Origin: CAYLPJ01 sp964385465
GTDB lineage: Bacteria > Planctomycetota > Phycisphaerae > SM23-33
Assembly: GCA_964385465.1 (NCBI GenBank)
Contig: CAYLPJ010000113.1
Coordinates: 1 to 7,828, forward strand
Reading direction: 5' to 3'
DNA: 7,828 nt
Under the pieces are notes generated by a model. It was not told the origin of the DNA, made no database searches, and saw nothing but the letters and a program-made list of their open reading frames with translations. This document shows, piece by piece, positions 1 to 5,429 of this stretch. Every line of letters starts with the position of its first letter. Position 1 is the first letter of the stretch. A program made the position numbers and the translations under genes.

Positions 1-272
1 CCCCATCGGCGAAGAAAAGCGGCGTCGTTGCCGCCGCACTCCACATTTGGCGGCGGCGGCCTCGGGAGTGCCAACGCCGGCGCACCGCTTCGACGGGATG
101 CGGGGGCCGCCATCGCGCCCGACGCTCTCACGCTTGCCGCGACGAACTCTCGGGGAGAACGCTCCCCATCGGCGAAGAAAAGCGGCGTCGTTGCCGCCGC
201 ACTCCACATTTGGCGGCGGCGGCCTCGGGAGTGCCAACGCCGGCGCACCGCTTCGACGGAACGCGGGGGCCG
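1..272. repeat. 163-bp tandem repeat, about 1.7 copies in the window
   Basis: Bases 1-109 recur at 164-272. The first 96 bases of each copy are identical, two substitutions follow (97 versus 260 and 99 versus 262), and similarity ends at 110/273. The period is 163 bp. The stretch 110-163 appears once and is probably the front part of the second unit, so the array seems to extend beyond the left edge. Each unit can fold. GCACTCC at 36-42 pairs with GGAGTGC at 65-71 (copy 2: 199-205 with 228-234), and GGGGAG at 152-157 pairs with CTCCCC at 162-167 around the loop AACG. The period is not a multiple of three, so any peptide shifts frame between copies, which argues against coding. The array lies just downstream of the patatin-like gene and accounts for nearly all of the gene-free left end. 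Confidence 0.9.
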
Positions 273-291
273 GGGGCGCTGCCGGATACGG

Positions 292-323
292 GCCGCTGCG
301 GTCACGGCATGCGGTTCAGCGGC
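292..323 (-). terminator. Weak hairpin straddling the patatin stop codon
   Basis: GCCGCTG at 292-298 is the reverse complement of CAGCGGC at 317-323. The 18-nt loop holds the stop codon of the minus-strand patatin-like gene. No T-tract follows on the minus strand, so this is at best a weak or factor-assisted 3' end. It may only be a GC-rich coincidence. Confidence 0.2.
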
Positions 324-1324
324 GGGTCGGCGGGGTCGGGGTTGTCGAACCACTGGAAATACCGCTCGGCGCCGGCGCGACCGTTGTCGACGAGCATCCG
401 GATGTCCGCGTCGCCCAATTCGAAATCGACCGCGGTGATGCCTCCGGCCTCGATGAACACCGTGCGATGCCAGTCCCTCGGGGGCAGATGCACGAGGTTG
501 CCCATCTCGATGACCAGGGGCAGGAGGGCGTCGGCGTAATCGAGCAGGTTGCCCACCGGCTCGGGTTCCGGCGGCCGCGCGAGCAATTCCCGCCGCCTGG
601 CCGCCGAGGTCGCCACGCGGAATCCCAGCGTCGTGCGGTTGTACGGCAGGGGCTCGTCGTAGGGGCGGGCACCGTCATCCGCCGGGCCGGCGGTGTCGCC
701 GTCGTCGGCCGCGACGGCGTCGAACAGGTCGATCGGGTAGTTCCGCGTCACCCCGCCGTCGACGACCACGTCCTCGCCGCGGCGGACGCAGCCGAAGAAC
801 ATCGGGATGCTCATCGACATCCGCACCGCCAGCCAGACGGGCACGTCCGGGGTCGTCTCGGCCGAGAAGACCTCCGCCCGACGGGTGGTCAGGTTGGTCG
901 CCACCGTGTAGAGGCTGCGGCGCCGGCGGGGCCCGCCGTCGCCCGCGGCGGCCAGGGCCTCCAACTCGGCGAAGGTGATCTCCTCCCTGCCCCCGGTCAG
1001 CAGGCCGATCTGGCGCTTCATCCACTCGGTGAACACCGCGCCCTGGAACCAGCCGTACTGCGTCGCCAGCCGTCCCAGGTCGCGCAAGACGTTCCAACTC
1101 TTGTCCATGAAGCTGGCGAAGTTCGTCTCCCGGAGGATACGCTCGAGGTCCTCGGCCGTCGCACCGGCGGCCAGCAGGGCCGCGGTGATCGCCCCGGCGG
1201 ACGTCCCGGCCACGCGGCGGATGCCGGCGAGGTCCCCGCGCCGCTGAAGCACCTCGACGGCCCCGGCGTAGGCGATGCCCTTGACCCCGCCACCCTCGAA
1301 CACGAGGTTGCGAAACTGGCCCAT
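302..1324 (-). CDS. Patatin-like phospholipase family protein
   Basis: This is a 340-aa lipid acyl hydrolase of the patatin fold, expected to cleave acyl esters of phospholipids with a Ser-Asp dyad. Visible motifs are the oxyanion-hole loop GGGVKG (residues 11-16), the nucleophile elbow GTSAG (40-44, Ser42) and the DGG motif (189-191, Asp189), all in family order. The stretch with FSAETTPDVPVWLAVRMSMS before the DGG motif is typical of the ExoU/VipD-like bacterial subgroup. There is no signal peptide or membrane segment, so the protein is probably cytosolic. The reading frame stays open for 60 more codons upstream, but that part is basic low-complexity sequence. The start at 1324 is preferred because GGGAGG lies 5 nt before it and the patatin domain begins at once. 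The physiological substrate is unknown. No toxin-system partner (for example a CD-NTase) is adjacent, so housekeeping lipid turnover or a stand-alone effector are both possible. Confidence 0.92.
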   Translation of the reverse strand: MGQFRNLVFEGGGVKGIAYAGAVEVLQRRGDLAGIRRVAGTSAGAITAALLAAGATAEDLERILRETNFASFMDKSWNVLRDLGRLATQYGWFQGAVFTEWMKRQIGLLTGGREEITFAELEALAAAGDGGPRRRRSLYTVATNLTTRRAEVFSAETTPDVPVWLAVRMSMSIPMFFGCVRRGEDVVVDGGVTRNYPIDLFDAVAADDGDTAGPADDGARPYDEPLPYNRTTLGFRVATSAARRRELLARPPEPEPVGNLLDYADALLPLVIEMGNLVHLPPRDWHRTVFIEAGGITAVDFELGDADIRMLVDNGRAGAERYFQWFDNPDPADPPLNRMP

Positions 1325-1329
1325 CACGG

Positions 1330-1335
1330 CCTCCC
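1330..1335 (-). promoter_or_regulatory. Ribosome binding site of the patatin-like gene
   Basis: The minus strand reads GGGAGG with a 5-nt spacer to the ATG at 1324. This fixes the start inside a longer open frame and removes 60 spurious N-terminal residues. Confidence 0.75.
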
Positions 1336-1363
1336 GTCTGTTCGTAGCCCCCGTCCGACGAGC

Positions 1364-1393
1364 ATTCTCCCCCAGGGCCCGCCGGGCCCGCAA
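1364..1393 (-). promoter_or_regulatory. Candidate promoter of the patatin-like gene
   Basis: On the minus strand, TTGCGG (1393-1388) and GAGAAT (1369-1364) are 18 bp apart, which would start transcription near 1357 and give a leader of about 33 nt carrying the GGGAGG ribosome site. The spacer contains a GGGCCC/GGGCCC hairpin (1375-1380 with 1384-1389, loop GCC). Both boxes are imperfect and the call is by eye. Confidence 0.3.
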
Positions 1394-1480
1394 GACCCAT
1401 CCGACAACGCCCCTGCCCCGTCGCCGGCCACCGGGCGCCGGGCAGCCGGGCACTGCGGACGCCGAAGCGCCCCCTCGCCT

Positions 1481-1509
1481 TTGCATTGCAGGCAGCGCCG
1501 ACATAGCAT
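1481..1509 (+). promoter_or_regulatory. Promoter-like element giving a leaderless start at 1516
   Basis: TTGCAT (1481-1486) is 17 bp from TAGCAT (1504-1509). The usual distance from -10 to start site puts +1 at about 1516, the A of the ATG. The -10 box itself contains an in-frame TAG stop (1504-1506), so translation of this frame cannot begin upstream of it. Confidence 0.5.
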
Positions 1510-1515
1510 GGGGCG

Positions 1516-2541
1516 ATGGTCACCTGGCAGGACATTCGCAGCAAGCACCCCCGGTCGCTTCTGGCCGGGGCGATGTGCCTCGTGCTCGGCGGCAGCGTCG
1601 GCCTGGCCGCGTGGCTGGCGCGGGCGCGCTCGGCCGGGACGCTGCGCGGCGTCGCGGTCATCGACACCATCCAGGCCCGCCGGCTGCCGGCCTTCTGGTC
1701 CCCCCGGCCGCAAAGCGACTGGACGCTCTGGCGCGGGCCCTCCGGCGAGCCGGTCGGGTGGTTCCACGTTACGCGGACGCGGACGTCGTCCGGCTTCGCC
1801 GGGCGGCGGATCGGGCGCCTGGGCCAGGGCCTCTTCGAGGAGGAATGGAGCCTCCGTCACGACGCCGCCTTCGGGCGGTACTCCGCGTCGGCCTACGCCC
1901 TCATCCGCCGGGGTCGGGCCCGCGTGCCCGTCCGGCGCCGCCTCAGCTCGACGCTCATCCTCCTGCGGAACGGGCAGATCGAGGTCCAGCGCGAGCACCT
2001 CGGCCGGGGGCGCCAGGGCTCGGCCCCCGCGCCGCGGAACTACATCCCCGAGGGCGCCTCGTACCTGGCCTATCGCCTGACCGCCGCCGGCGGACGCGAT
2101 GCCCAGTTCCGCATGGTGCTCAACGACGAGGCGCTCGACGGCCAGGGGATGCTCCACTTCGCCCGGGCCGACGTGACGATCCTCGCACCCCGACGCGTCC
2201 GTGTGCGGGTCCACTCCCCCGACGACCGCGGCGGCGTAACCGAGGAGGTCCTGGAGTTCGACGCCGACGGGGAGCTGGTCACCCGCAGCAACCCCGCCAC
2301 CGGGCGCGTGGGCCGGCGCGTGCCCTACCGGGTCGTCCGCGAGGCGTTCCCCGAGGTCGAGGCCTTCGCCGAGGAGGAAGCCGGCGCGATGCCGCCCGGG
2401 GACGAGCCGGAAACCGCCCCCACCGGCGACGGGCGCGACGCCGGAAGCACGACCCCCCTGCCCCGCCGCTTCCCCGGCCCCGACGGGCGGTACGTTACGG
2501 CTCGAGCCGCTCGGTCCGCATCTCGTCGGCCCGGCGGATGA
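1516..2541 (+). CDS. Hypothetical membrane-anchored protein
   Basis: I do not recognise this 341-aa protein. A short basic N-terminus is followed by one hydrophobic segment (about residues 14-36), then basic residues. This fits a single N-terminal membrane anchor or uncleaved signal, with the rest probably outside the cytoplasm. The body (about 45-280) is rich in beta-prone, Arg-rich stretches and has no motif I can name. It reads like a planctomycete protein that handles an export or stress-related beta-rich ligand, but this is not supported by any signature. The tail (about 285-341) is acidic, then Pro/Arg-rich and probably disordered. The start is ATG 1516, because an in-frame TAG lies 12 nt upstream; no clear Shine-Dalgarno site is present, and a promoter-like element places +1 at the ATG. 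The last 15 codons overlap the convergent PEGA lipoprotein gene. Confidence 0.78.
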   Translation: MVTWQDIRSKHPRSLLAGAMCLVLGGSVGLAAWLARARSAGTLRGVAVIDTIQARRLPAFWSPRPQSDWTLWRGPSGEPVGWFHVTRTRTSSGFAGRRIGRLGQGLFEEEWSLRHDAAFGRYSASAYALIRRGRARVPVRRRLSSTLILLRNGQIEVQREHLGRGRQGSAPAPRNYIPEGASYLAYRLTAAGGRDAQFRMVLNDEALDGQGMLHFARADVTILAPRRVRVRVHSPDDRGGVTEEVLEFDADGELVTRSNPATGRVGRRVPYRVVREAFPEVEAFAEEEAGAMPPGDEPETAPTGDGRDAGSTTPLPRRFPGPDGRYVTARAARSASRRPGG

Positions 2542-2890
2542 GCTCCTCGTCGGAGGGCTCGGCGAGGGGCTCGAGGTCGTAGTGGAGGAAGCGCCGGTCG
2601 TGGTAGGTCCAGGGGGCCATGTGGCTGAGCAGGTCCAGCGGGGGCACCTCGTACCACGGCGGGTTGATCTCCGCGTGGGTCTTGAGCGTCTCGTGCCCGT
2701 CGCGGCGGAGGAGCACGTCGTAATCGCCGTACCAGGTGAAGGGCACGGTGACGGGGGTCCGCCCGACCTCGCGGTCGGAAACGAACACCAGCGCCCCGGC
2801 CGGCTCGGAGGTGATCGTCATCTCGCGCTCGACGCAGCCGGCAAGAGCGACCGCGCCGAGGCACGCCACAACCATGGGTCGCGTGTTCAT
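2495..2890 (-). CDS. PEGA-domain lipoprotein
   Basis: This 131-aa protein starts with a lipoprotein signal: Arg4, a hydrophobic core and the lipobox LAGC, with Cys19 as the predicted lipidated residue. It is therefore probably tethered to a membrane on the periplasmic side. A PEGA domain follows (about residues 24-66): SEPAGA, then VGRTPVTVPFTWYGDYDVLL and the RRDGHET end. The remainder (about 72-110) has INPPWYEVPPLDLL and the DRR..HYDLEP pattern, which I recall as characteristic of planctomycete PEGA lipoproteins. The C-terminus is charged and helical. Function is unknown; PEGA domains are thought to bind or pack against the cell surface. The start at 2890 has AAGAGG 7 nt upstream. The 3' end overlaps the convergent gene by 47 bp, and the 5' side is divergent from the ACT-domain gene. 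Confidence 0.9.
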   Translation of the reverse strand: MNTRPMVVACLGAVALAGCVEREMTITSEPAGALVFVSDREVGRTPVTVPFTWYGDYDVLLRRDGHETLKTHAEINPPWYEVPPLDLLSHMAPWTYHDRRFLHYDLEPLAEPSDEELIRRADEMRTERLEP

Positions 2891-2897
2891 AGGGCAA

Positions 2898-2903
2898 CCT
2901 CTT
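2898..2903 (-). promoter_or_regulatory. Ribosome binding site of the PEGA lipoprotein gene
   Basis: The minus strand reads AAGAGG with 7 nt to the ATG at 2890. The promoter itself is unclear: TTGTCT (2928-2923) with TAAGAG (2904-2899) at 18 bp is possible, but it would leave almost no leader and sits on the ribosome site. Confidence 0.6.
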
Positions 2904-2917
2904 ACCAGACCTTAACC

Positions 2918-2949
2918 CGGTGAGACAAGCGGAAAATGCGCGCTCACCG
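2918..2949. promoter_or_regulatory. Inverted repeat in divergent promoter region, possible operator
   Basis: CGGTGAG (2918-2924) is perfectly inverted as CTCACCG (2943-2949), with half-site centres 25 bp apart. It lies between the divergent PEGA lipoprotein and ACT-domain genes. The right arm coincides with the -35 position of the TATAAT promoter of the ACT gene, and the left arm lies in the upstream region of the lipoprotein gene. A repressor site or an RNA hairpin are both possible. Confidence 0.35.
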
Positions 2950-2966
2950 TCCGGCGTGGCCGCGTC

Positions 2967-2972
2967 TATAAT
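2967..2972 (+). promoter_or_regulatory. Perfect TATAAT -10 box before the ACT-domain gene
   Basis: TATAAT lies 9 bp before the ATG at 2982, which predicts +1 near 2979 and a leader of about 3 nt. No good -35 is seen at 16-18 bp (2944-2949 reads TCACCG), so an activator or the overlapping inverted repeat may matter. No Shine-Dalgarno sequence precedes the ATG. Confidence 0.55.
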
Positions 2973-2981
2973 GCCATTGCC

Positions 2982-3455
2982 ATGGTCGGAAACGCCCGTC
3001 AGATCGAGCAGGGGCACGAGGAGCCGTTCGCGGTGCAGTTCAGCGTGTTCCTGCCCAACCGCGTGGGGATGCTGCGGGACCTGCTGGACCTGCTCCACGG
3101 CGAGGGCGTGGACCTCTGCGGGCTGTCGATCGTCGATGCCAGCGAGTGGGCCGTCATCCGCGCCGTCTGCCGCCAGCCGGGCAAGGCCCGCGCGGTCCTC
3201 GATGAGATGGGCGTCGGCTTCACCGAGCGCGACGTGCTCCTGCCGGTGCTCTGCGAGACCGAGGCGCTCGGCGAGCTCTGCGCGATCCTCCTGCACGCCG
3301 AGCTGAGCATCCAGTTCGCCTACCCCCTGATGATCCGCAGCGAGCAGTGCCCCGTCATGGTCCTCTGCACCGACGACAACACCCTCGCCCGCAGCCTGCT
3401 GACCCGCCACGGCCTGACCCTCCTGGGCGCCGAGGACCTCGAGGACCCGTCGTAG
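2982..3455 (+). CDS. Stand-alone tandem ACT-domain protein
   Basis: This 157-aa protein consists of two ACT-like halves. The first (about residues 18-82) opens with FSVFLPNRVGMLRDLLDLL, the classic ACT strand-turn-helix in which the Asn-Arg-xGly turn contacts small-molecule ligands, and continues with VDLCGLSIVD and AVIRAVCR strands. The second (about 84-150) repeats the pattern with LLPVLCETEALGELCAILL, an IQFAYPLM strand and VMVLCTDD. ACT domains usually bind amino acids and regulate biosynthetic enzymes or transcription factors. No catalytic domain is fused, so this looks like a cytosolic regulatory subunit or sensor. The partner is not evident from the neighbours. The start at 2982 fits the domain boundary; it has no ribosome site but a TATAAT box 9 bp upstream. 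Confidence is high for the fold and low for the ligand. Confidence 0.9.
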   Translation: MVGNARQIEQGHEEPFAVQFSVFLPNRVGMLRDLLDLLHGEGVDLCGLSIVDASEWAVIRAVCRQPGKARAVLDEMGVGFTERDVLLPVLCETEALGELCAILLHAELSIQFAYPLMIRSEQCPVMVLCTDDNTLARSLLTRHGLTLLGAEDLEDPS

Positions 3456-3461
3456 CGCCCC

Positions 3462-3486
3462 CGCAAGCGGGCGGTTGCGGCTTGCG
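3462..3486. promoter_or_regulatory. Palindrome overlapping the -35 box of the FAD-protein gene
   Basis: CGCAAGC (3462-3468) is inverted as GCTTGCG (3480-3486) with an 11-nt gap, and the right arm covers the -35 TTGCGA. A second, competing stem uses GCGGGC (3467-3472) and GCCCGC (3490-3495). Just after the ACT gene stop (3455), these could form a terminator hairpin, although no T-tract follows. As DNA, the palindrome could be an operator for the downstream gene. Confidence 0.4.
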
Positions 3487-3510
3487 AAAGCCCGCCGCGG
3501 CCGCTACGGT
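3482..3510 (+). promoter_or_regulatory. Promoter-like element giving a leaderless start at 3518
   Basis: TTGCGA (3482-3487) is 17 bp from TACGGT (3505-3510), and the predicted +1 at about 3517 is next to the ATG at 3518. No ribosome site lies between them. The spacing is the same as at 1481-1509. Confidence 0.45.
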
Positions 3511-3517
3511 ATCGCCC

Positions 3518-4639
3518 ATGGCAAAGACCTATGACGTGGCGATCCTGGGCGCGACACCGGCGGGGCTGGCGGCGGCCTACGCGCTGGCCAAAGACAAGGC
3601 CGACGTGGTCGTCGTCGACGCCCCCCAGCAGGACATCGAGTCCCCCCTGGCCGAGTGGCTGCCCAAGACGTTCTTCTCCCTGACCGGCGTGCCCAAGGGA
3701 CTCCCCAAGGCCGCCAAGGCCCGGGCCTTCCGACGCGTGTGCTACCACAACGCCGCGCTGGAGAAGCAGGTGGACTACCGCGCCCGCAGCACGGCCGGGC
3801 ACTTCGTCCAGATGGCCTCGCTGGTCAAGGCGATGAAGTCGGCGGCGAGCAAGGCCGGCGCGACGGTTCGGTCGTCGACGACGAACCCGGCGATCCGGCT
3901 GGACGAGGACCACGTCGAGCTGCTGGGCAGCCGGCCGGCGCGGGCGAAGTTCCTGATCATCGCCCACAGCCGACCCAACGACGTGCTCAGCGAACTGGCC
4001 ATGCCGCTCCGCGCCATCCCCGACCGCTCCCTGCTGGTCGCCGGGCTCGATGTGCCCGTCTCGGGCAAACGCGTCGACACGCAGATCCCCCCCGGCGAGA
4101 TGCACGTCGTCGAGCTGCCCGAGCGGTCCGAGTTGGGGCTGTTCTTCGAGGCCAACGGCGTGCTGCACGCCCGCGTGATCTCCAACTCCGCCGCCGCAGG
4201 CACCCGGGCGGCCGAACTGTCCGGCATGCTCACCGATCTCCAGCAGGCCGAGTTACTGGGACCCAACCTCCCCCTCGGACGGGCCAAGGGCGCCGTCTGG
4301 TCCCCCCCCGCCGGCGCGGCGCTGGACCTCGAGACGCACGTCGCCAAGCGATGCCTCCTGACCGGCACGGCCGGGGGGTTCGTCGAGAGCATCACCGGGC
4401 AGTCCATCCTGCCCTCGGTGCGGTCGTCGCTGCTGGCGGTCGAGATCATCCGCGAGGCCGCCGCGGCCGACAACCCCCAGGACACCTTGATGAAGTACAA
4501 GACGGCCTGGCGGAAGATCCTCGCCGACTACCTCCGCCCGCCGAACACGTCCCTCCACATGCTGCTGCCCCTGCTGTTCGTCAACCAGCGAATCGTCTCC
4601 AAGTTCACCCGGGCGCTGCTGTACGGGGAGAACATCTAA
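3518..4639 (+). CDS. FAD-dependent oxidoreductase-like protein (geranylgeranyl reductase/monooxygenase-like fold)
   Basis: This 373-aa flavoprotein-like protein opens with a Rossmann dinucleotide motif: a hydrophobic strand, then GATPAG (residues 11-16, where the second Gly of the GxGxxG pattern is Thr), a helix, and VVVVD ending in the acidic Asp34 that would hold the ribose. The C-terminal FAD region (280-300, LLTGTAGGFVESITGQSI) matches the GDAAGFVxPxTGEGI motif of geranylgeranyl reductase and p-hydroxybenzoate-hydroxylase-like proteins, except that the Gly-Asp pair is Gly-Thr. The last 50 residues are helical and basic. There is no signal peptide or clear membrane span. The substrate is unknown. 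The open frame extends 57 codons further upstream inside the ACT gene, but ATG 3518 is chosen because the Rossmann strand starts at once and a promoter-like element sits just before it. The loss of the Asp could mean weaker FAD binding or a non-redox role. Confidence 0.85.
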   Translation: MAKTYDVAILGATPAGLAAAYALAKDKADVVVVDAPQQDIESPLAEWLPKTFFSLTGVPKGLPKAAKARAFRRVCYHNAALEKQVDYRARSTAGHFVQMASLVKAMKSAASKAGATVRSSTTNPAIRLDEDHVELLGSRPARAKFLIIAHSRPNDVLSELAMPLRAIPDRSLLVAGLDVPVSGKRVDTQIPPGEMHVVELPERSELGLFFEANGVLHARVISNSAAAGTRAAELSGMLTDLQQAELLGPNLPLGRAKGAVWSPPAGAALDLETHVAKRCLLTGTAGGFVESITGQSILPSVRSSLLAVEIIREAAAADNPQDTLMKYKTAWRKILADYLRPPNTSLHMLLPLLFVNQRIVSKFTRALLYGENI

Positions 4640-4671
4640 GCGGTCTCAGATACGTTCGTTGCGGTTTCTGC

Positions 4672-4692
4672 GCCGGACGCGGCTCGTCCGGC
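4672..4692. terminator. Perfect 8-bp hairpin downstream of the FAD-protein gene
   Basis: GCCGGACG (4672-4679) and CGTCCGGC (4685-4692) form a perfect 8-bp stem with a 5-nt loop, 32 bp after the TAA at 4637-4639. It is stable and well placed to end the upstream transcript, but no run of T follows on either strand, so it may be a processing or protection hairpin, or a factor-assisted terminator. Confidence 0.5.
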
Positions 4693-4720
4693 AAGGCGAC
4701 CGAAGCAGGCGATAGACGTT

Positions 4721-4749
4721 TTGCCGTTGGGACCCGGGGACCGTAGAAT
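4721..4749 (+). promoter_or_regulatory. Promoter of the DUF151 nuclease-domain gene
   Basis: TTGCCG (4721-4726) is 17 bp from TAGAAT (4744-4749), a good -10. The predicted +1 near 4756 leaves a leader of about 24 nt, enough for the ribosome site at 4768-4773. It shares the TTGC/17-bp layout with the elements at 1481, 3482 and 7046, but it has a real leader. Confidence 0.6.
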
Positions 4750-4767
4750 GGGGCTTGGATTCCAGCC

Positions 4768-4773
4768 AGGGAG
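4768..4773 (+). promoter_or_regulatory. Ribosome binding site of the DUF151 gene
   Basis: AGGGAG lies 6 nt before the ATG at 4780. The GGGA could pair with TCCC (4776-4779) in a tight hairpin that would partly hide it; this is minor. Confidence 0.7.
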
Positions 4774-4779
4774 CCTCCC

Positions 4780-5382
4780 ATGAACGTGCCGATGGAACTG
4801 TCGCGCATCCTCATCACCGAGTACGGTGACCAGCAGGTGATCTTCCTCCGCGAGAAGGACGGCAACCGCAGCTTCCCGATCCTGATCGGCACGGCCGAGG
4901 CGCTGGCGATCGACCGCCGCCTGAAGGACATCTCCACGCCCCGCCCGATGACGCACGAACTGCTGGGCAACGTGATCCAGGCGATGGGCGGGGAGGTGGA
5001 TCACATCGTCGTCAGCGACCTGCGCGAGCACACGTTCATCGCCACGCTGTACATCCGCAAGGGAACCGAGCTGATCGGGGTGGACTCCCGCCCGTCGGAC
5101 GCGATCGCGCTCGGGGCGGCGTTCGGCACGCCGATCTACGTGGCCGAGCACGTGCTGACCAACGTCCTCAGCGAGGGCGGGACGCCGCAGGAGCGGCTGG
5201 AACTGCTCCGCCGTCGGCTGGAGATGCTCCACGAGGGCATCGCCGAGCTGACCCGCCGGCTGGAGGACAACGATTTCACAAGCCACGCCCCCGAGCCGGT
5301 GCTCAACGAGTACCGCCGCCAGCTCGAGGAGATGAAGAACGAGCGCGACGCGATCGACCGGGTGCTCAAGAAGCTCGGCTGA
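4780..5382 (+). CDS. Bifunctional nuclease (BFN/DUF151) domain protein
   Basis: This 200-aa protein carries a DUF151 domain over about residues 4-132. Landmarks are FPILIGTAEALAI (32-44), the RPMTHELL segment (55-62) and the family signature SRPSDAIALG (103-112), followed by PIYVAEHVL (118-126). Plant members of this family have been reported to have both DNase and RNase activity; most bacterial members are uncharacterised. The C-terminal 65 residues form two charged helical stretches (about 134-163 and 174-199) that look like a coiled coil and resemble the UVR motif found in some DUF151 proteins only loosely. The protein is probably cytosolic. It has its own promoter and ribosome site, and it is convergent with the lipoprotein gene downstream, so it is probably transcribed alone. 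Confidence is high for the family and low for the physiological role. Confidence 0.93.
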   Translation: MNVPMELSRILITEYGDQQVIFLREKDGNRSFPILIGTAEALAIDRRLKDISTPRPMTHELLGNVIQAMGGEVDHIVVSDLREHTFIATLYIRKGTELIGVDSRPSDAIALGAAFGTPIYVAEHVLTNVLSEGGTPQERLELLRRRLEMLHEGIAELTRRLEDNDFTSHAPEPVLNEYRRQLEEMKNERDAIDRVLKKLG

Positions 5383-5392
5383 CGCCTCGCTT

Positions 5393-5427
5393 GCCGCCGG
5401 AGCCGGGGTCCGGGGGACCGCGGCGGC
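5393..5427. terminator. Nested GC hairpin between convergent genes, possible bidirectional terminator
   Basis: GCCGCCG (5393-5399) pairs with CGGCGGC (5421-5427). Inside it, GGTCC (5407-5411) pairs with GGACC (5415-5419) around a GGG loop. It fills the 47-bp gap between the stop codons of the DUF151 gene (5382) and the convergent lipoprotein gene (5430), so one structure can end both transcripts. There is no T-tract on either side. Confidence 0.5.
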
Positions 5428-5429
5428 GT

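Noticed and set aside
1..272. CRISPR array
   Set aside because: The period is 163 bp with no short repeat/variable spacer alternation, and no cas gene is present.
28..438. A small plus-strand protein encoded by the tandem repeat
   Set aside because: The two repeat copies are read in different frames because 163 is not a multiple of three, so no repeat peptide is maintained.
302..1324. Patatin-like protein as the effector of an anti-phage CBASS system
   Set aside because: No CD-NTase or other CBASS partner is adjacent; the neighbours are an unknown membrane protein and a repeat.
1431..1453. Three near-adjacent CCGGGC repeats upstream of the promoter at 1481
   Set aside because: They are very short, GC-only words in a GC-rich spacer, which is expected by chance.
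1325..1504. A 60-residue N-terminal extension of the patatin-like protein
   Set aside because: It is basic low-complexity sequence, and GGGAGG directly before ATG 1324 gives a better start.
47..2080. A 677-codon plus-strand open frame across the repeat and the patatin-like gene
   Set aside because: It is antisense to a gene with all patatin motifs, has low-complexity Arg/Pro/Gly-rich sequence, and runs through the 163-bp repeat. Long antisense frames are common at this GC content.
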